DNA from: Polynucleobacter sp. MWH-UH35A
GTDB lineage: Bacteria; Pseudomonadota; Gammaproteobacteria; Burkholderiales; Burkholderiaceae
NCBI RefSeq assembly: GCF_018687075.1
Contig: NZ_CP061285.1
Location: forward strand, 62,001-126,000
Direction: 5' to 3'
Length of the DNA: 64,000 bases
Position 1 is the first letter of the stretch; each line of letters begins with the position of its first letter. Of this stretch, positions 9,546-20,166 are shown one piece after another. The translations under genes and the position numbers were made by a program. The notes below the pieces were generated by a model. The model saw nothing but the letters and a program-made list of their open reading frames with translations. It did no database searches and was not told the origin of the DNA.

Positions 9546-9941
9546 ATGCGTCACGGAAACGGCTTACGCAAACTAAACAGAACATCATCACATCGCTTGG
9601 CGATGCTGCGCAACATGTCCAATTCACTCTTGGAGCACGAAGTCATTAAAACGACTTTGCCAAAAGCAAAAGAATTGCGCATGGTTGTGGAGCCTTTGAT
9701 TACCTTGGGTAAAAAAGACAACTTAGCAAACCGTCGCCTAGCATTTAATCGTACTCGTGATCGCGATATCGTGACTAAGCTCTTTACAGAACTTGGCCCA
9801 CGTTACGCAACACGTCCAGGTGGCTACCTTCGTATTTTGAAGTTTGGCTTCCGTCATGGCGACAATGCACCAATGGCTTTGGTTGAGTTGGTAGATCGCC
9901 CAGAAGTTGAAGAAACAGCGGCAGTAGCTGAAGAGGCTTAA
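9546..9941 (+). CDS. rplQ: 50S ribosomal protein L17
   Basis: Large-subunit protein near the exit tunnel. The 131 aa begin [20 protein letters not shown], followed by [18 protein letters not shown] and the signature [22 protein letters not shown] Glu/Ala-rich C-terminal tail is typical for betaproteobacteria. Last gene of the alpha operon; an intrinsic terminator follows 16 nt later. Confidence 0.98.
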   Translation: MRHGNGLRKLNRTSSHRLAMLRNMSNSLLEHEVIKTTLPKAKELRMVVEPLITLGKKDNLANRRLAFNRTRDRDIVTKLFTELGPRYATRPGGYLRILKFGFRHGDNAPMALVELVDRPEVEETAAVAEEA

Positions 9942-9957
9942 GTCTCTCAGTTGCGAT

Positions 9958-9987
9958 AAAAAAGCCAGGCCTCGGTCTGGCTTTTTT
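9958..9987 (+). terminator. Intrinsic terminator of the spc-alpha operon
   Basis: A run of A residues precedes GCCAG (9964-9968), which pairs with CTGGC (9977-9981), and six T residues follow (9982-9987). The stem extends across the flanking A/T runs, AAAGCCAG with CTGGCTTT. The loop sequence GCCTCGGT can pair further inside. It is well placed 16 nt after rplQ. Confidence 0.93.
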
Positions 9988-10010
9988 GCTTATCAGGTTA
10001 TAAATACAGA

Positions 10011-10370
10011 ATGTCTGAAACCTCCCCAGTCAATCCCATCAATCCCAGCAAGCTTTTGGTGGTTGTAACTAGCCTTCCGAATATGGAGGCCGCTAGAAGC
10101 TTGGCTCGTGCCTTGGTTGAGCAGAATCTAGCGGCTTGTGTACAAATTACTGAAGGAGTTCGCTCAATTTACCGCTGGGAAGGTAAGGTTTGTGAGGAGC
10201 AAGAGGTTTTGTTGTCTGCAAAAACCACCCTGGCGAAATGGGCTGAGATCTCTGCTTTTATACAAAGCGCACACCCATATGAACTTCCAGAAATATTGGC
10301 TTTTCCCCCGGAGCAATATGAAATGCAATACGGCAAGTGGGTCGAGTCTGAGGTAAATTCGAAGTCATGA
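10011..10370 (+). CDS. cutA: Divalent-cation tolerance protein CutA
   Basis: Small trimeric alpha/beta protein of the CutA1 family, linked genetically to copper tolerance; its true biochemical role remains debated. The 119 aa show the family pattern: LVVVTSLPNMEAARSLARAL, NLAACVQIT, SIYRWEGKV, and the end HPYELPEILAFPPEQ. Its last 4 nt overlap the dsbD start (ATGA), so the pair is one operon, an arrangement also common in other proteobacteria. The first 13 residues are extra compared with E. coli. Confidence 0.95.
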   Translation: MSETSPVNPINPSKLLVVVTSLPNMEAARSLARALVEQNLAACVQITEGVRSIYRWEGKVCEEQEVLLSAKTTLAKWAEISAFIQSAHPYELPEILAFPPEQYEMQYGKWVESEVNSKS

Positions 10371-12052
10371 AATTACATTCTTTTCTGACAAAGATTTTTG
10401 CGCTATTGCTACTGCTATCTGCGCAAGTATTTGCTGCGCAAGATTTCTTGCCTCCAGAAAAAGCATTTCGAGTGGAGGCTACGTGGCTGGAGAATTCGAA
10501 TCAGATTGAGTTGGAATTTTTGCCTGCCAAAGGCTATTACATTTACCAAGAATCTCTTAAGTTCCAAGCGGGAAATCAGCCTGGAAAGCTAAGTAATATC
10601 AGGCCTGAGCTAGCAAAGGGTGTAGAGAAATTTGATGAAACTTTTCAGAAAAAACTACAGGTTTATAAAGAGCCATTTTTAGTTTTTCTAGATGTCAAAC
10701 CTGTAATTGGGCAACCCATTCATTTAGAGATCACTCTTCAGGGGTGTGCAGAGGCTGGCATTTGTTACCCACCTATGACCCTCAAATTTTTGTTGGCAGG
10801 TCCTAGCGTGAAAGCAGCTCCGATACCAGATATCTTGGATGGCGCCAACTCAATTCATACTCAAGCAAGTGGGGAGGGTAGTCAATTCAGCTTGGCGGAT
10901 TTATGGCGTGAACGTGATGATGTGAATGCAATCGGACGTTTTTTAGAAAACACATCTACTGCTTATTTATTTTTAGCCTTCTTTGTTTTGGGGCTGGCAT
11001 TGGCGTTTACGCCTTGTGTGCTGCCGATGCTCCCTATTTTGTCGAGCGTCATCTTCGGTACTCAGGGTGGCAAAGCCATTTCTAAGGGTCGTGCCAGTAT
11101 CCTGGCTCTGGCCTACGTCTTGGGTATGGCCTTGGTCTATGCTTTGGCTGGGGTGCTCATGGCGGCCCTAGGCGGTAGTGTGCAACGTGCCCTACAAAGC
11201 CCATTTGCCCTGGCTACTTTTGCCTTATTGCTTGTGGCTCTTTCAGGCAGCTTGTTTGGTCTGTACGACCTGCGTTTACCGCAATCATGGCATCAGCATA
11301 TCGATAAGTTGGCGGGACGCCAAAAGGGCGGCAGCGCATTTGGTGCTTTTGCTTTAGGCGGTATCTCAACCTTAGTGGCTAGCCCATGCATTACAGCCCC
11401 TCTAGCAGGTGTTCTGGCCTTTATTGCGCAAACTGGCTCTATGAGCCTGGGCGCAGGACTACTCTTTGTAATGGCCCTAGGAATGGGGTTGCCGCTCCTC
11501 TTTATTGCGATTGAGGCCCGCATCTTGATTCCCTCGACGGGTATCTGGATGGTTTGGTTACAGCGCACCCTAGGAGTTTTATTGGTGGCAACTGCCGCAT
11601 GGATTGCTTCACCATTAATTCAGAAAAATGAATCCACCGGATCGGTTAAATCAATCTATGGTCAAGGCATTCATCGGGTCGGAGATTTATCTTTTGTAGT
11701 AATTCAGTCACCGGCGGAACTTGATGCACAACTTAGCAAAGCGCAAGCAGAAAAGAAATTAGTACTCCTCGATTTTTATGCGGATTGGTGTATCAGTTGC
11801 AAGGAAATGGAAGTGAATACTTTTGCAAATCCGGAGGTTAGCAAAGAGCTAAACCAGTTTGTTTTATTGCAAGCAGATGTCACTGCTAATAGCCCAGAGA
11901 ACCAGGCATTGCTTAAGCGCTTTGGGTTATTTGGCCCACCAGGAATATTGATTTTTAATCTATATTCGGAAGAGCTAAAAGATCAGCGAGTGATTGGCTA
12001 CATGCCACCACAGCGCTTTGTTGAGCGCCTCAAGAATGTTTTGAAAAATTAA
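10367..12052 (+). CDS. dsbD: Thiol:disulfide interchange protein DsbD
   Basis: Inner-membrane protein that carries electrons from cytoplasmic thioredoxin to periplasmic DsbC, DsbG and the cytochrome c maturation path. Three parts are visible: signal peptide and an N-terminal immunoglobulin-like domain with two cysteines (GCAEAGICYPP, about residue 130); a membrane core with TPCVLPMLP and ASPCITAPLAG supplying the paired cysteines; and a C-terminal thioredoxin domain with Cys475-Ile-Ser-Cys478 (DWCISCKEM). All six redox cysteines are present. The 561 aa are normal. Cytochromes c4 and c1 elsewhere in the window are plausible clients through haem ligation. Confidence 0.96.
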   Translation: MKLHSFLTKIFALLLLLSAQVFAAQDFLPPEKAFRVEATWLENSNQIELEFLPAKGYYIYQESLKFQAGNQPGKLSNIRPELAKGVEKFDETFQKKLQVYKEPFLVFLDVKPVIGQPIHLEITLQGCAEAGICYPPMTLKFLLAGPSVKAAPIPDILDGANSIHTQASGEGSQFSLADLWRERDDVNAIGRFLENTSTAYLFLAFFVLGLALAFTPCVLPMLPILSSVIFGTQGGKAISKGRASILALAYVLGMALVYALAGVLMAALGGSVQRALQSPFALATFALLLVALSGSLFGLYDLRLPQSWHQHIDKLAGRQKGGSAFGAFALGGISTLVASPCITAPLAGVLAFIAQTGSMSLGAGLLFVMALGMGLPLLFIAIEARILIPSTGIWMVWLQRTLGVLLVATAAWIASPLIQKNESTGSVKSIYGQGIHRVGDLSFVVIQSPAELDAQLSKAQAEKKLVLLDFYADWCISCKEMEVNTFANPEVSKELNQFVLLQADVTANSPENQALLKRFGLFGPPGILIFNLYSEELKDQRVIGYMPPQRFVERLKNVLKN

Positions 12053-12066
12053 AGCAGTTATAAAGC

Positions 12067-13762
<1,696 letters not shown>

Positions 13763-13876
13763 GTCCAGAAGCTATTGTAAAATCACGCAAAATCATGAAA
13801 TATCTCATGGTGTTGGGTAAAAGGTTGTAAATGCAGGGCCCAAACACTTTTAGGAATTTTTGCCAAGGTAAACATA

Positions 13877-14596
13877 ATGCGTCAAACCTCTCAAATCTCC
13901 AAATTAACTGGCTTACGTGCTGGTTTTGCGGCTTTCTCTATTTTCGCTCTGATCGGAATCTCTGGCGCAGCTTTTGCTGCTGATGCTGCTGCTCCAGCCG
14001 CTGAAGCCAAAGCTGCTGTTCCAGGCAAACCAAAAGTGGATATCGCTGCCGGTGAAGCACTGTACTCCAATGGCGATTCAACTCGTGGCGTTACTGCCTG
14101 TCTTACTTGCCATGGCCCTAAGGGACAAAGTGCAACAGGCACTTGGCCTAAATTATCTGCACAGCATGCAGCTTACACAGCCAAGCAACTGAAAAACTTT
14201 AAAGAAGGTACTCGAGCCAATCCTGTGATGATGGGTATGGCAGCTACTTTGACTGAACAAGATATGCAGAATATTGCTGCCTTCTTATCTAAGCAGCCAA
14301 TTTCTCAAGGTGTTGCGCAAGACAAGAACACTATTGAATTGGGTCAAAGCATTTACCGTGGTGGTATTGCTGCTAAGGGCGTTCCAGCTTGTGCTGCTTG
14401 TCATAGCCCAACCGGCGCTGGCATTCCTGCACAGTACCCATTGTTAGGTGGTCAATGGGCTGAATACACAAATGCACAATTGCTCGCATTCCGTGAAGGC
14501 GTTCGTAAAAATAGCAGCCAGATGACGACGATTGCTACCAAGCTTTCTGATCAAGAAATGAAAGCAGTTTCTGATTACATCGCAGGTTTGCATTAA
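13877..14596 (+). CDS. Diheme cytochrome c4
   Basis: Periplasmic electron carrier of the c4 family that passes electrons from the bc1 complex to terminal oxidases. The 239 aa have a signal peptide (GISGAAFAADAAA, cleavage near residue 35) and two similar halves, each with a haem c site: Cys75-Leu-Thr-Cys78-His79 and Cys172-Ala-Ala-Cys175-His176, followed by Met axial-ligand candidates (NPVMMGMA; SSQMTTIA). A clear intrinsic terminator follows. It likely works with petABC at 56-59 kb. The cytochrome biogenesis genes that often follow c4 in relatives are not here. Confidence 0.95.
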   Translation: MRQTSQISKLTGLRAGFAAFSIFALIGISGAAFAADAAAPAAEAKAAVPGKPKVDIAAGEALYSNGDSTRGVTACLTCHGPKGQSATGTWPKLSAQHAAYTAKQLKNFKEGTRANPVMMGMAATLTEQDMQNIAAFLSKQPISQGVAQDKNTIELGQSIYRGGIAAKGVPACAACHSPTGAGIPAQYPLLGGQWAEYTNAQLLAFREGVRKNSSQMTTIATKLSDQEMKAVSDYIAGLH

Positions 14597-14615
14597 TTTG
14601 TAATGGCTCATAAAC

Positions 14616-14644
14616 AAAACCCCGCTCATGCAGCGGGGTTTTTT
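14616..14644. terminator. Bidirectional intrinsic terminator between c4 and lysA
   Basis: CCCCGC (14620-14625) pairs with GCGGGG (14633-14638) around TCATGCA, flanked by AAAA on the left and TTTTTT on the right (14639-14644). The two genes converge here, and the symmetrical A and T tracts would serve both strands. It begins 19 nt after the cytochrome stop and ends 23 nt before the lysA stop. Confidence 0.95.
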
Positions 14645-14667
14645 ATTACCTAAATTTTTATATCTTT

Positions 14668-15966
14668 TTAACTTGGTAAAACAGTTTCCGAAGAAAATAA
14701 GTCGGTAGTTTTTTCACGGGCGCGAATGACGTAAGCATTTTTTCCATCAACCATAATCTCTGCGGGTTTAGGTCGCGTGTTGTAGTTTGACGCCATGACA
14801 AAACCATAGGCACCAGCAGACAGAATGGCCAGTAGGTCACCTTCTTCCACCGCTAAATGTCGATCCCTCCCCAGCCAATCGCCAGATTCGCAAACTGGGC
14901 CAACGATATCGTAAGTAAGGGCTTTTGCTACCTTCTTTTGCACGGGTACGATGCCATGATGTGCTTCATAAAGGGCGGGGCGCATGAGTTCTGTCATAGC
15001 AGCATCCACGATGCAGAAGTTTTTCTCAGCACCGGGCTTTAAATACTCGACTGTGGTGAGTAAAACACCAGCATTGCCGACCAGAGATCTGCCAGGCTCA
15101 AGAACAACATCCAAATGACCAAAACCCCGTTCAGCCACTCGGTTCAATAAGGTGTTTGTAAAGTCGGTAATGTCTGGTGGAGTTTCATCGCCATAAGAAA
15201 TGCCCAGGCCACCACCCAGATCAAGATGGTGAATAACAATACCCTCTTTTTTTAATTGCGCGACAAGATCCAAAACTTTGTCGAGCGCATCTAAGTAAGG
15301 AGCGGTAGTTGTAATTTGTGAGCCAATGTGGCAATCAATTCCGACCACATCTATTTGAGAAAGTTGTGACGCTTCACGATAAGTTTTTAAAACCTCGTGA
15401 TAAGCGATACCAAATTTATTGCCCTTGAGCCCCGTAGAGATATAGGGATGGGTTTGTGCATCCACATCGGGATTGACTCGTAATGAGATTGGGGCGCGGC
15501 AGTTTAGTTCAGTAGCAACCTTGTTGATCTTATGTAGCTCAGCAATTGACTCAACGTTGATGCATTTGACGCCAGCCTTGAGGGCAGTAGCGATTTCAGA
15601 AGCAGATTTACCGACGCCGGCAAACACTAAACTTTTTGGATCGGCACCAATGGCTAAAGCTCGAGCTAACTCGCCACCACTGACTAAATCAAATCCTGCA
15701 CCTAATTTTTTAAAGCAATCGATTACTGCCAAATTACTATTGGCTTTCATGGCATAGTGCACGCGTGCACGACGCTTGCCATGGCTATCAACACAGGCCT
15801 GGTCGTAGGCTTGGTAGGCTTCAGTCAAAGCCTTTTTGCTATAGATATAGAGCGGTGTCCCAAATTCTCGCGCTAGATCTGCGAGTGGAATTTCTTCGGC
15901 ATACCAATTGCCATCGCGCTCGGTAAATCCGGATAACTTGGGAAGGGGAATTGCTTTACTTGTCAT
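14668..15966 (-). CDS. lysA: Diaminopimelate decarboxylase
   Basis: PLP enzyme making L-lysine from meso-diaminopimelate, the last lysine-pathway step. The 432 aa show the fold-type III lysine in HYAMKANSN, the GGGLGISY phosphate-binding loop, EPGRSLVGNAG, and the C-terminal CESGDWLGRDR and GAYGFVMASNYN motifs, where Cys supplies the other half of the active site. Its ATG overlaps the lptM stop by 1 nt (TAATG), so it is second in a two-gene unit. Confidence 0.97.
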   Translation of the reverse strand: MTSKAIPLPKLSGFTERDGNWYAEEIPLADLAREFGTPLYIYSKKALTEAYQAYDQACVDSHGKRRARVHYAMKANSNLAVIDCFKKLGAGFDLVSGGELARALAIGADPKSLVFAGVGKSASEIATALKAGVKCINVESIAELHKINKVATELNCRAPISLRVNPDVDAQTHPYISTGLKGNKFGIAYHEVLKTYREASQLSQIDVVGIDCHIGSQITTTAPYLDALDKVLDLVAQLKKEGIVIHHLDLGGGLGISYGDETPPDITDFTNTLLNRVAERGFGHLDVVLEPGRSLVGNAGVLLTTVEYLKPGAEKNFCIVDAAMTELMRPALYEAHHGIVPVQKKVAKALTYDIVGPVCESGDWLGRDRHLAVEEGDLLAILSAGAYGFVMASNYNTRPKPAEIMVDGKNAYVIRAREKTTDLFSSETVLPS

Positions 15967-16157
15967 TACTTGGCCGATGAAGAATTGCTTGGGCTAGCAG
16001 GTGTTTGGGGTGGGTATAGTTTGCCTTTGGGCTCAGGCTCAGTTGGAGCAGGCGGAACTGGGGGCACATTTGGCATGTATAGCGGCCCTCTTACCCCACA
16101 CCCTACAAGGGATATTAGAAAGCTAAAACAGAGGGCTTTATTAAGAATCGCTATCAT
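15966..16157 (-). CDS. lptM: LPS-assembly-linked small lipoprotein LptM (YifL-like)
   Basis: A 63-aa lipoprotein. The start at ATG 16157 gives MIAILNKALCFSFLISLVGC: a type II signal peptide with lipobox L-V-G-C, followed directly by GVRGPLYMPN, the conserved LptM N-terminus (consensus CGxKGPLYxP). The rest is Pro-rich and disordered. In E. coli, LptM assists oxidative maturation of LptD. The lptM-lysA-cyaY neighbourhood is conserved in gammaproteobacteria and betaproteobacteria. The open frame extends to 16295 but the upstream part has no conserved features. Confidence 0.85.
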   Translation of the reverse strand: MIAILNKALCFSFLISLVGCGVRGPLYMPNVPPVPPAPTEPEPKGKLYPPQTPASPSNSSSAK

Positions 16158-16204
16158 GAATGTCTCTAAAACGAATGATTGAATATAGCATGCAGGGCTC
16201 CAGT

Positions 16205-16582
16205 ATGAATCCGAACAATTCAGGCGTAGAAACCATTGATGACAAGCAGTTTTATCAGCTGGGGAGTAATTTATTGCAATCCATAGAGGTGGCATTAGAG
16301 GCTGCTGACGATGCTTTGGATCTTGATTTAGATGTAGAGCGTCAGGGTGGCAATGTTATCAATATTCGTTTTAAGGATAAAAGCGTCATCGTGGTCAATA
16401 CACAGCCGCCTCTTCATGAGATTTGGGTGGCCGCTAAGTCGGGTGGGTACCACTACCGTTGGGCCGGCACTATGACCAAACCTTTGTGGCTGGACACGAA
16501 AACTGGCAAGGAGCTCTTGAGCGATTTATCTGGGTTTGCGACCACCCAGGCAGGTAAAGAAATAAAAATTTCCCTAATTTAA
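16205..16582 (+). CDS. cyaY: Frataxin homologue CyaY
   Basis: Iron-binding regulator of Fe-S cluster assembly that interacts with IscS. ATG 16205 gives 125 aa; an earlier ATG at 16160 would leave only 2 nt to the divergent lptM start and no room for a promoter, so I prefer 16205. Visible family features are the acidic first helix ([18 protein letters not shown]), the strand [27 protein letters not shown] read in part, and the GYHYRW core. The stop overlaps the convergent aroB stop by 2 nt. Confidence 0.92.
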   Translation: MNPNNSGVETIDDKQFYQLGSNLLQSIEVALEAADDALDLDLDVERQGGNVINIRFKDKSVIVVNTQPPLHEIWVAAKSGGYHYRWAGTMTKPLWLDTKTGKELLSDLSGFATTQAGKEIKISLI

Positions 16583-17661
16583 GCAGCTCCTGTGGCGCTT
16601 AAGGTTTCAATGACCTGAGCATCAGCGACACTCTGAATCTGGGCTTTACCAATCTTTTCTAGAACGACGTAACGGATCTGTCCACCCTCAGTTTTTTTAT
16701 CCACCTGCATGAGTTCCATATAGCGATCTGCGCCAAACTTTGGTGGGGTAGTGGGTAAATTCATGGACTGAATAATTTTTGTAAGACGACGCACATCGGC
16801 TTCACTGATGTAATTTAGGCGGCGCGATAAATCTGCCCCCAAAACCATGCCACAACCAACTGCCTCGCCATGGAGCCACTCGCCATAGCCCATACCTGCT
16901 TCGATTGCGTGCCCAAAAGTATGACCAAAGTTCAGGGTTGCACGAATGCCACCCTCTCTTTCGTCTGCAGAAACTACCGCAGATTTAATTTCGCAAGAAC
17001 GTAAAACTGCATGACCCATTGCTTCGGTGTTGCAAGCTAACAATTGCGCAGCATTGGCCTCTATCCAATCTAAAAATTGTGCGTCAGCAATAGCGCCATG
17101 CTTGACTACTTCAGCAAGGCCTGCTGAGAGTTCCCTTGGAGGTAGCGTTTTTAAAGTGTTGAGATCGGCAATCACGGCAGCAGGTTGGTGAAAAGCGCCA
17201 ATCATATTTTTACCTAGAGGGTGATTGATGCCGGTCTTGCCGCCTACTGAAGAGTCAACTTGAGCAAGTAATGTGGTTGGAACTTGAATGAAGCGAATAC
17301 CTCGCATGAAGCTAGCTGCAGCAAAGCCAGTCATATCGCCGATCACTCCGCCACCCAAGGCAACCAGCATAGTTTGACGATCAGCACCAAATCTCAAAAG
17401 ATCATCAAAAATGAGTTGAAGATTTTTCCAGTCCTTATAAGACTCACCATCCGGTAATGCGATAGTTCTAACAGGCTTGCCAAAAGTATTCAGCGTTTTA
17501 GTTAGGCGCTCGGCATAGAGTGGGGCAACAGTAGTGTTGCTAACGATATAAATAGAAGTCGCTTTTTCGCAGCCGCTAAAGAGTTTTGCTTGATCAATGA
17601 GATCTGTACCAATATAAATTGGGTAGCTGCGATTACCAAGATCAACTTCGAGTGTTTTCAT
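16579..17661 (-). CDS. aroB: 3-dehydroquinate synthase
   Basis: Second step of the shikimate pathway: NAD- and metal-dependent conversion of DAHP to 3-dehydroquinate. With ATG 17661 ([18 protein letters not shown]) the protein is 360 aa, the usual length; another ATG sits immediately before it and the frame is open to 17694. Seen: the LPDGESYK and [19 protein letters not shown]-binding segment, [17 protein letters not shown], and metal-ligand histidines in [11 protein letters not shown] and [10 protein letters not shown]. It follows aroK by 16 nt as one transcript. Confidence 0.96.
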   Translation of the reverse strand: MKTLEVDLGNRSYPIYIGTDLIDQAKLFSGCEKATSIYIVSNTTVAPLYAERLTKTLNTFGKPVRTIALPDGESYKDWKNLQLIFDDLLRFGADRQTMLVALGGGVIGDMTGFAAASFMRGIRFIQVPTTLLAQVDSSVGGKTGINHPLGKNMIGAFHQPAAVIADLNTLKTLPPRELSAGLAEVVKHGAIADAQFLDWIEANAAQLLACNTEAMGHAVLRSCEIKSAVVSADEREGGIRATLNFGHTFGHAIEAGMGYGEWLHGEAVGCGMVLGADLSRRLNYISEADVRRLTKIIQSMNLPTTPPKFGADRYMELMQVDKKTEGGQIRYVVLEKIGKAQIQSVADAQVIETLSATGAA

Positions 17662-17677
17662 CATAGTGCCAACGTAT

Positions 17678-18202
17678 TTAAGCGGAAAGTTCAAGCTGCA
17701 TGATTAAGGTGTTGACTAGTTGATTAACGCTGGGCTTTCCAGTTTCAATCACGTAGTCGGCGATTTCCCGATAAAGCGGATCTCGAACGGCATATAAATT
17801 CTCTAAGATTTTTTTGGCATCACCATTTCTAAGGAGAGGGCGACCTTCACCGCCTTTAGTGCGATGCCACAGCTCTATAGGGTTTGCATGAAGATAAATA
17901 ACTGTGCCATGCTCGCTTAATGCCTGGCGATTCTCTGGCAAAAGCACTGCACCTCCACCAGTTGCCAAAATAATATTTTGCTCAGCAGTGATTTCTCGAA
18001 TGGCTTGAGCTTCACGTTTTCTAAAGCCCTCTTCACCTTCCATTTCGAAAATGACAGGGATTTTTACGCCGCAACGCTCTTCGATAACATGGTCGGCATC
18101 CAGAAATCGACGCCCCAATTTTTTTGCCAAGACTTTACCGACGGTCGACTTTCCGGCGCCCATCAGGCCGATCAGAAAGATATTGTTTGTCGAAGAGTTC
18201 AC
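17678..18202 (-). CDS. aroK: Shikimate kinase
   Basis: Phosphorylates shikimate at O3 using ATP. The 174 aa include the P-loop [12 protein letters not shown], the shikimate-binding region ([10 protein letters not shown]), the LATGGGAVL loop and the lid arginines in GGEGRPLL. The start codon is GTG at 18202, with AAAGG almost adjacent. It lies 12 nt after the interrupted pilQ, and is presumably read from the same promoter, which may explain why the remnant pil locus is still transcribed. Confidence 0.95.
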   Translation of the reverse strand: MNSSTNNIFLIGLMGAGKSTVGKVLAKKLGRRFLDADHVIEERCGVKIPVIFEMEGEEGFRKREAQAIREITAEQNIILATGGGAVLLPENRQALSEHGTVIYLHANPIELWHRTKGGEGRPLLRNGDAKKILENLYAVRDPLYREIADYVIETGKPSVNQLVNTLIMQLELSA

Positions 18203-18214
18203 CCTTTGATTTTA

Positions 18215-19336
18215 TTAGGGTTTGTCGAGAACAGTCGGAGTTAAAAAGACAAGCAGCTCAGTTTTATCTTGTAATTTGGACTTATGGCGAAAAAAATGGC
18301 CAATGAAGGGGATATTACCCAATAAGGGGACTTTGACTTCATCCTCACGTTCGGTTGTTTGGAAGATGCCTCCAATGATGGCTGTTCCGCCATTCTCAAC
18401 GGTCACCTCTGAGCTAAGACTTTTTGTGTCTATGGCATACCCTTACTCAGTTTTCATGCCTACAGTGTCTTTATTGATACCCACGAGCATGGATATTTTT
18501 CCATCAGGATGAATTTTTGGGAGAACCTCTAGGCGTAAATTAGCCTTCCGAAATTGCAATTTGCTGCCATTTTGGTTTGAGGTTTGATAGGGGAGCTCAG
18601 TGCCCTGCTCAATTGTGGCTTTCACTTGGTCTCCAGTCATGATGCGAGGATTGGAAAGAATTTTGCCTTGACCATCCGATTCCAACGCCGAAAGCTCTGC
18701 TTGAAGTATGCTGCGTGCGTTCTTGGAGACTAAGGTTGCTGCTATGGTTGCTGGATTAAAGCCACCTAAACCTGCGCCACTGAAATCGATGTTGCCCTCC
18801 GCCTTTTGATCTGGATTGCCCCGTAGACCACTTGCTTGATATCCCAGCTTAACGCCTAACTCTCGCGCAAAGCGTTCATCAGCCTCGACTATGCGAGCTT
18901 CTATCAGAATTTGTCTTGGGCTATAGATGTGATCTCCACCAAAGGGTAGTGCGGCATCCTCGCGGCGGAATTTCTGAAAGGCCTGGATTTCAGCATGCGG
19001 GCCAATCCAATAGATATCGCCATTGCGGACCAGCCTTAATCCTCGACTCGCAAGAATGGAGTGAAGGGCTGTTTGCCATGGAGTGTTTCGCAGATCGATC
19101 GAAACTTGCCCCTGAATTGACTCGCTCAATAAAAAGTTGGTATTTCCTAATTGAGCCATTACTTGCAAAAGATCCTTTACTTCAATATTGGTAAATTGCA
19201 AGCTAATCGGATTCAATAAATGGTTTGATGGCGGTGAATTTCCTATGGCCTTATTGCTAGAAAAAATAATCAATAAGGCAATGTAAATAGGGAGCTGTTT
19301 AATGTAATTTAGGATGCATTTTGCGCAGATCTTCAT
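18215..19336 (-). pseudogene. pilQ: PilQ-like secretin interrupted by an in-frame TAA and lacking the N1 region
   Basis: Outer-membrane secretin of type IV pili or DNA uptake. Reading from ATG 19336: a signal peptide, an STN/N0 domain (ISLQFTNIEVKDLLQVMA, then the end GDIYWIGP), and only about 35 residues later the secretin core (QILIEARIVEADERFARELG). In full-length PilQ roughly 100 residues, including the N1 domain, lie between those two. The N-terminal AMIN domains are also absent. At 18443-18445 a TAA follows VGMKTE, and the same frame continues without shift as GYAIDTKSLSSEVTVENGGT and the intact signature VPLLGNIPFIGHFF to a TAA at 18215. One C-to-T change (CAA to TAA) would explain the stop. 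Without readthrough the product is 297 aa and lacks the membrane-spanning signature. Confidence 0.85.
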
Positions 19337-20025
19337 TGGCTTTTAATGGCTTTCAGAACCAAAAATTTACCTTGAGGGTGCGTGATAGTGGCCTGCTCTT
19401 TCTCGATCGTGCTTAGACGCCAATCTCCTAAAACCTGGGACCCCTTCTCAAAGACAAGATGGTTTTTTCCGTTATGAAAATAAGCTTGCTGAGTAGCCCC
19501 CATCTGGGAGCTTCCAAGGTAACGCCAGCGACGCAGTTCTAGCTCATGAGGGGGCGCCAGAGGCTTACTGGAAGTACGCATTTCGGGCTTTTTCTCCTTT
19601 AATAAGTGAACACTTACTTCTAATTCATCTATTTCCGCATATAGATCATCCTGATCTTGATGAATTTCCTCACGCATTAGAGCGATTTCTTTTTTCAGTT
19701 CAGTGATCTGTTTTTGAGATTCTTCTAAAGTGCCTTGAGAATGATTGTTTAGTGCTTGATAAGCCATAAAAAATGCACCAGCGGCAGCTACTAGGACCCC
19801 AAAAATAGTGATTGGACCTGCATAGGCATGGGCAAAATCTTTGATCTGAATAGGGCTTAATGACTCTGAAAAATGGTTGCCCTTGCTTTGGCTTGGGGGT
19901 CTAGGGGGAGTGCTTTTTTGGGAGGGTGTTCTGCGAATTCCATGGGGGTCGGGAATGGCTGGGTCGTCCCCCAGGTCGCTCAAAATTTCATCAAAGGATT
20001 GGCTGGAGATATGGCGTGCTGGCAT
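19333..20025 (-). CDS. Coiled-coil inner-membrane protein with a PilP/GspC-like C-terminal domain
   Basis: About 230 aa from ATG 20025 (a GTG lies 2 codons earlier). A Pro/Ser-rich cytoplasmic N-terminus is followed by one membrane segment near residues 70-92 (GPITIFGVLVAAAGAFFMAY), then a heptad-rich coiled coil (EESQKQITELKKEIALMREE and onward). The C-terminal 65 residues contain RRWRYLGSS, HLVFEKGSQVLGDWRLSTI and QATITHPQGKFLVL. That pattern resembles the HR domain of PilP and GspC, where 'G..v.gw.l..I....v.l' is typical. It overlaps the secretin start by 4 nt (ATGA) and occupies the place where pilMNOP would be expected. Function is inferred: a condensed alignment-complex protein or a remnant of one. 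Confidence 0.55.
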   Translation of the reverse strand: MPARHISSQSFDEILSDLGDDPAIPDPHGIRRTPSQKSTPPRPPSQSKGNHFSESLSPIQIKDFAHAYAGPITIFGVLVAAAGAFFMAYQALNNHSQGTLEESQKQITELKKEIALMREEIHQDQDDLYAEIDELEVSVHLLKEKKPEMRTSSKPLAPPHELELRRWRYLGSSQMGATQQAYFHNGKNHLVFEKGSQVLGDWRLSTIEKEQATITHPQGKFLVLKAIKSQ

Positions 20026-20152
20026 GCCCACATTCTTGAGTTTTGGGCGCTAAAAATCCATCGGTACAGATTGATGACTGTGTCAGAAATAAAGCTTTCA
20101 CTATCTACAAAATAAGGGTTTTAGAGCTTTTAGGGAAATTGCTTAAGCACCC

Positions 20153-20158
20153 TATAAT
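20153..20158 (+). promoter_or_regulatory. Consensus -10 box immediately upstream of mrcA
   Basis: A perfect TATAAT lies only 8 nt before the mrcA ATG (20167). A poor -35 candidate (TTAGGG) is 17 nt upstream. If used, transcription would begin at about 20165, giving an almost leaderless mRNA. The absence of a good Shine-Dalgarno (only GGAC) is compatible with that. A chance match in AT-rich DNA is possible. Confidence 0.45.
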
Positions 20159-20166
20159 TTGGACAT

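Noticed and set aside
18215-18406. A separate 63-aa gene with a secretin signature
   Set aside because: It is the same frame as the upstream secretin, separated only by one TAA, so it is treated as the second half of one interrupted gene. No ribosome site precedes it.
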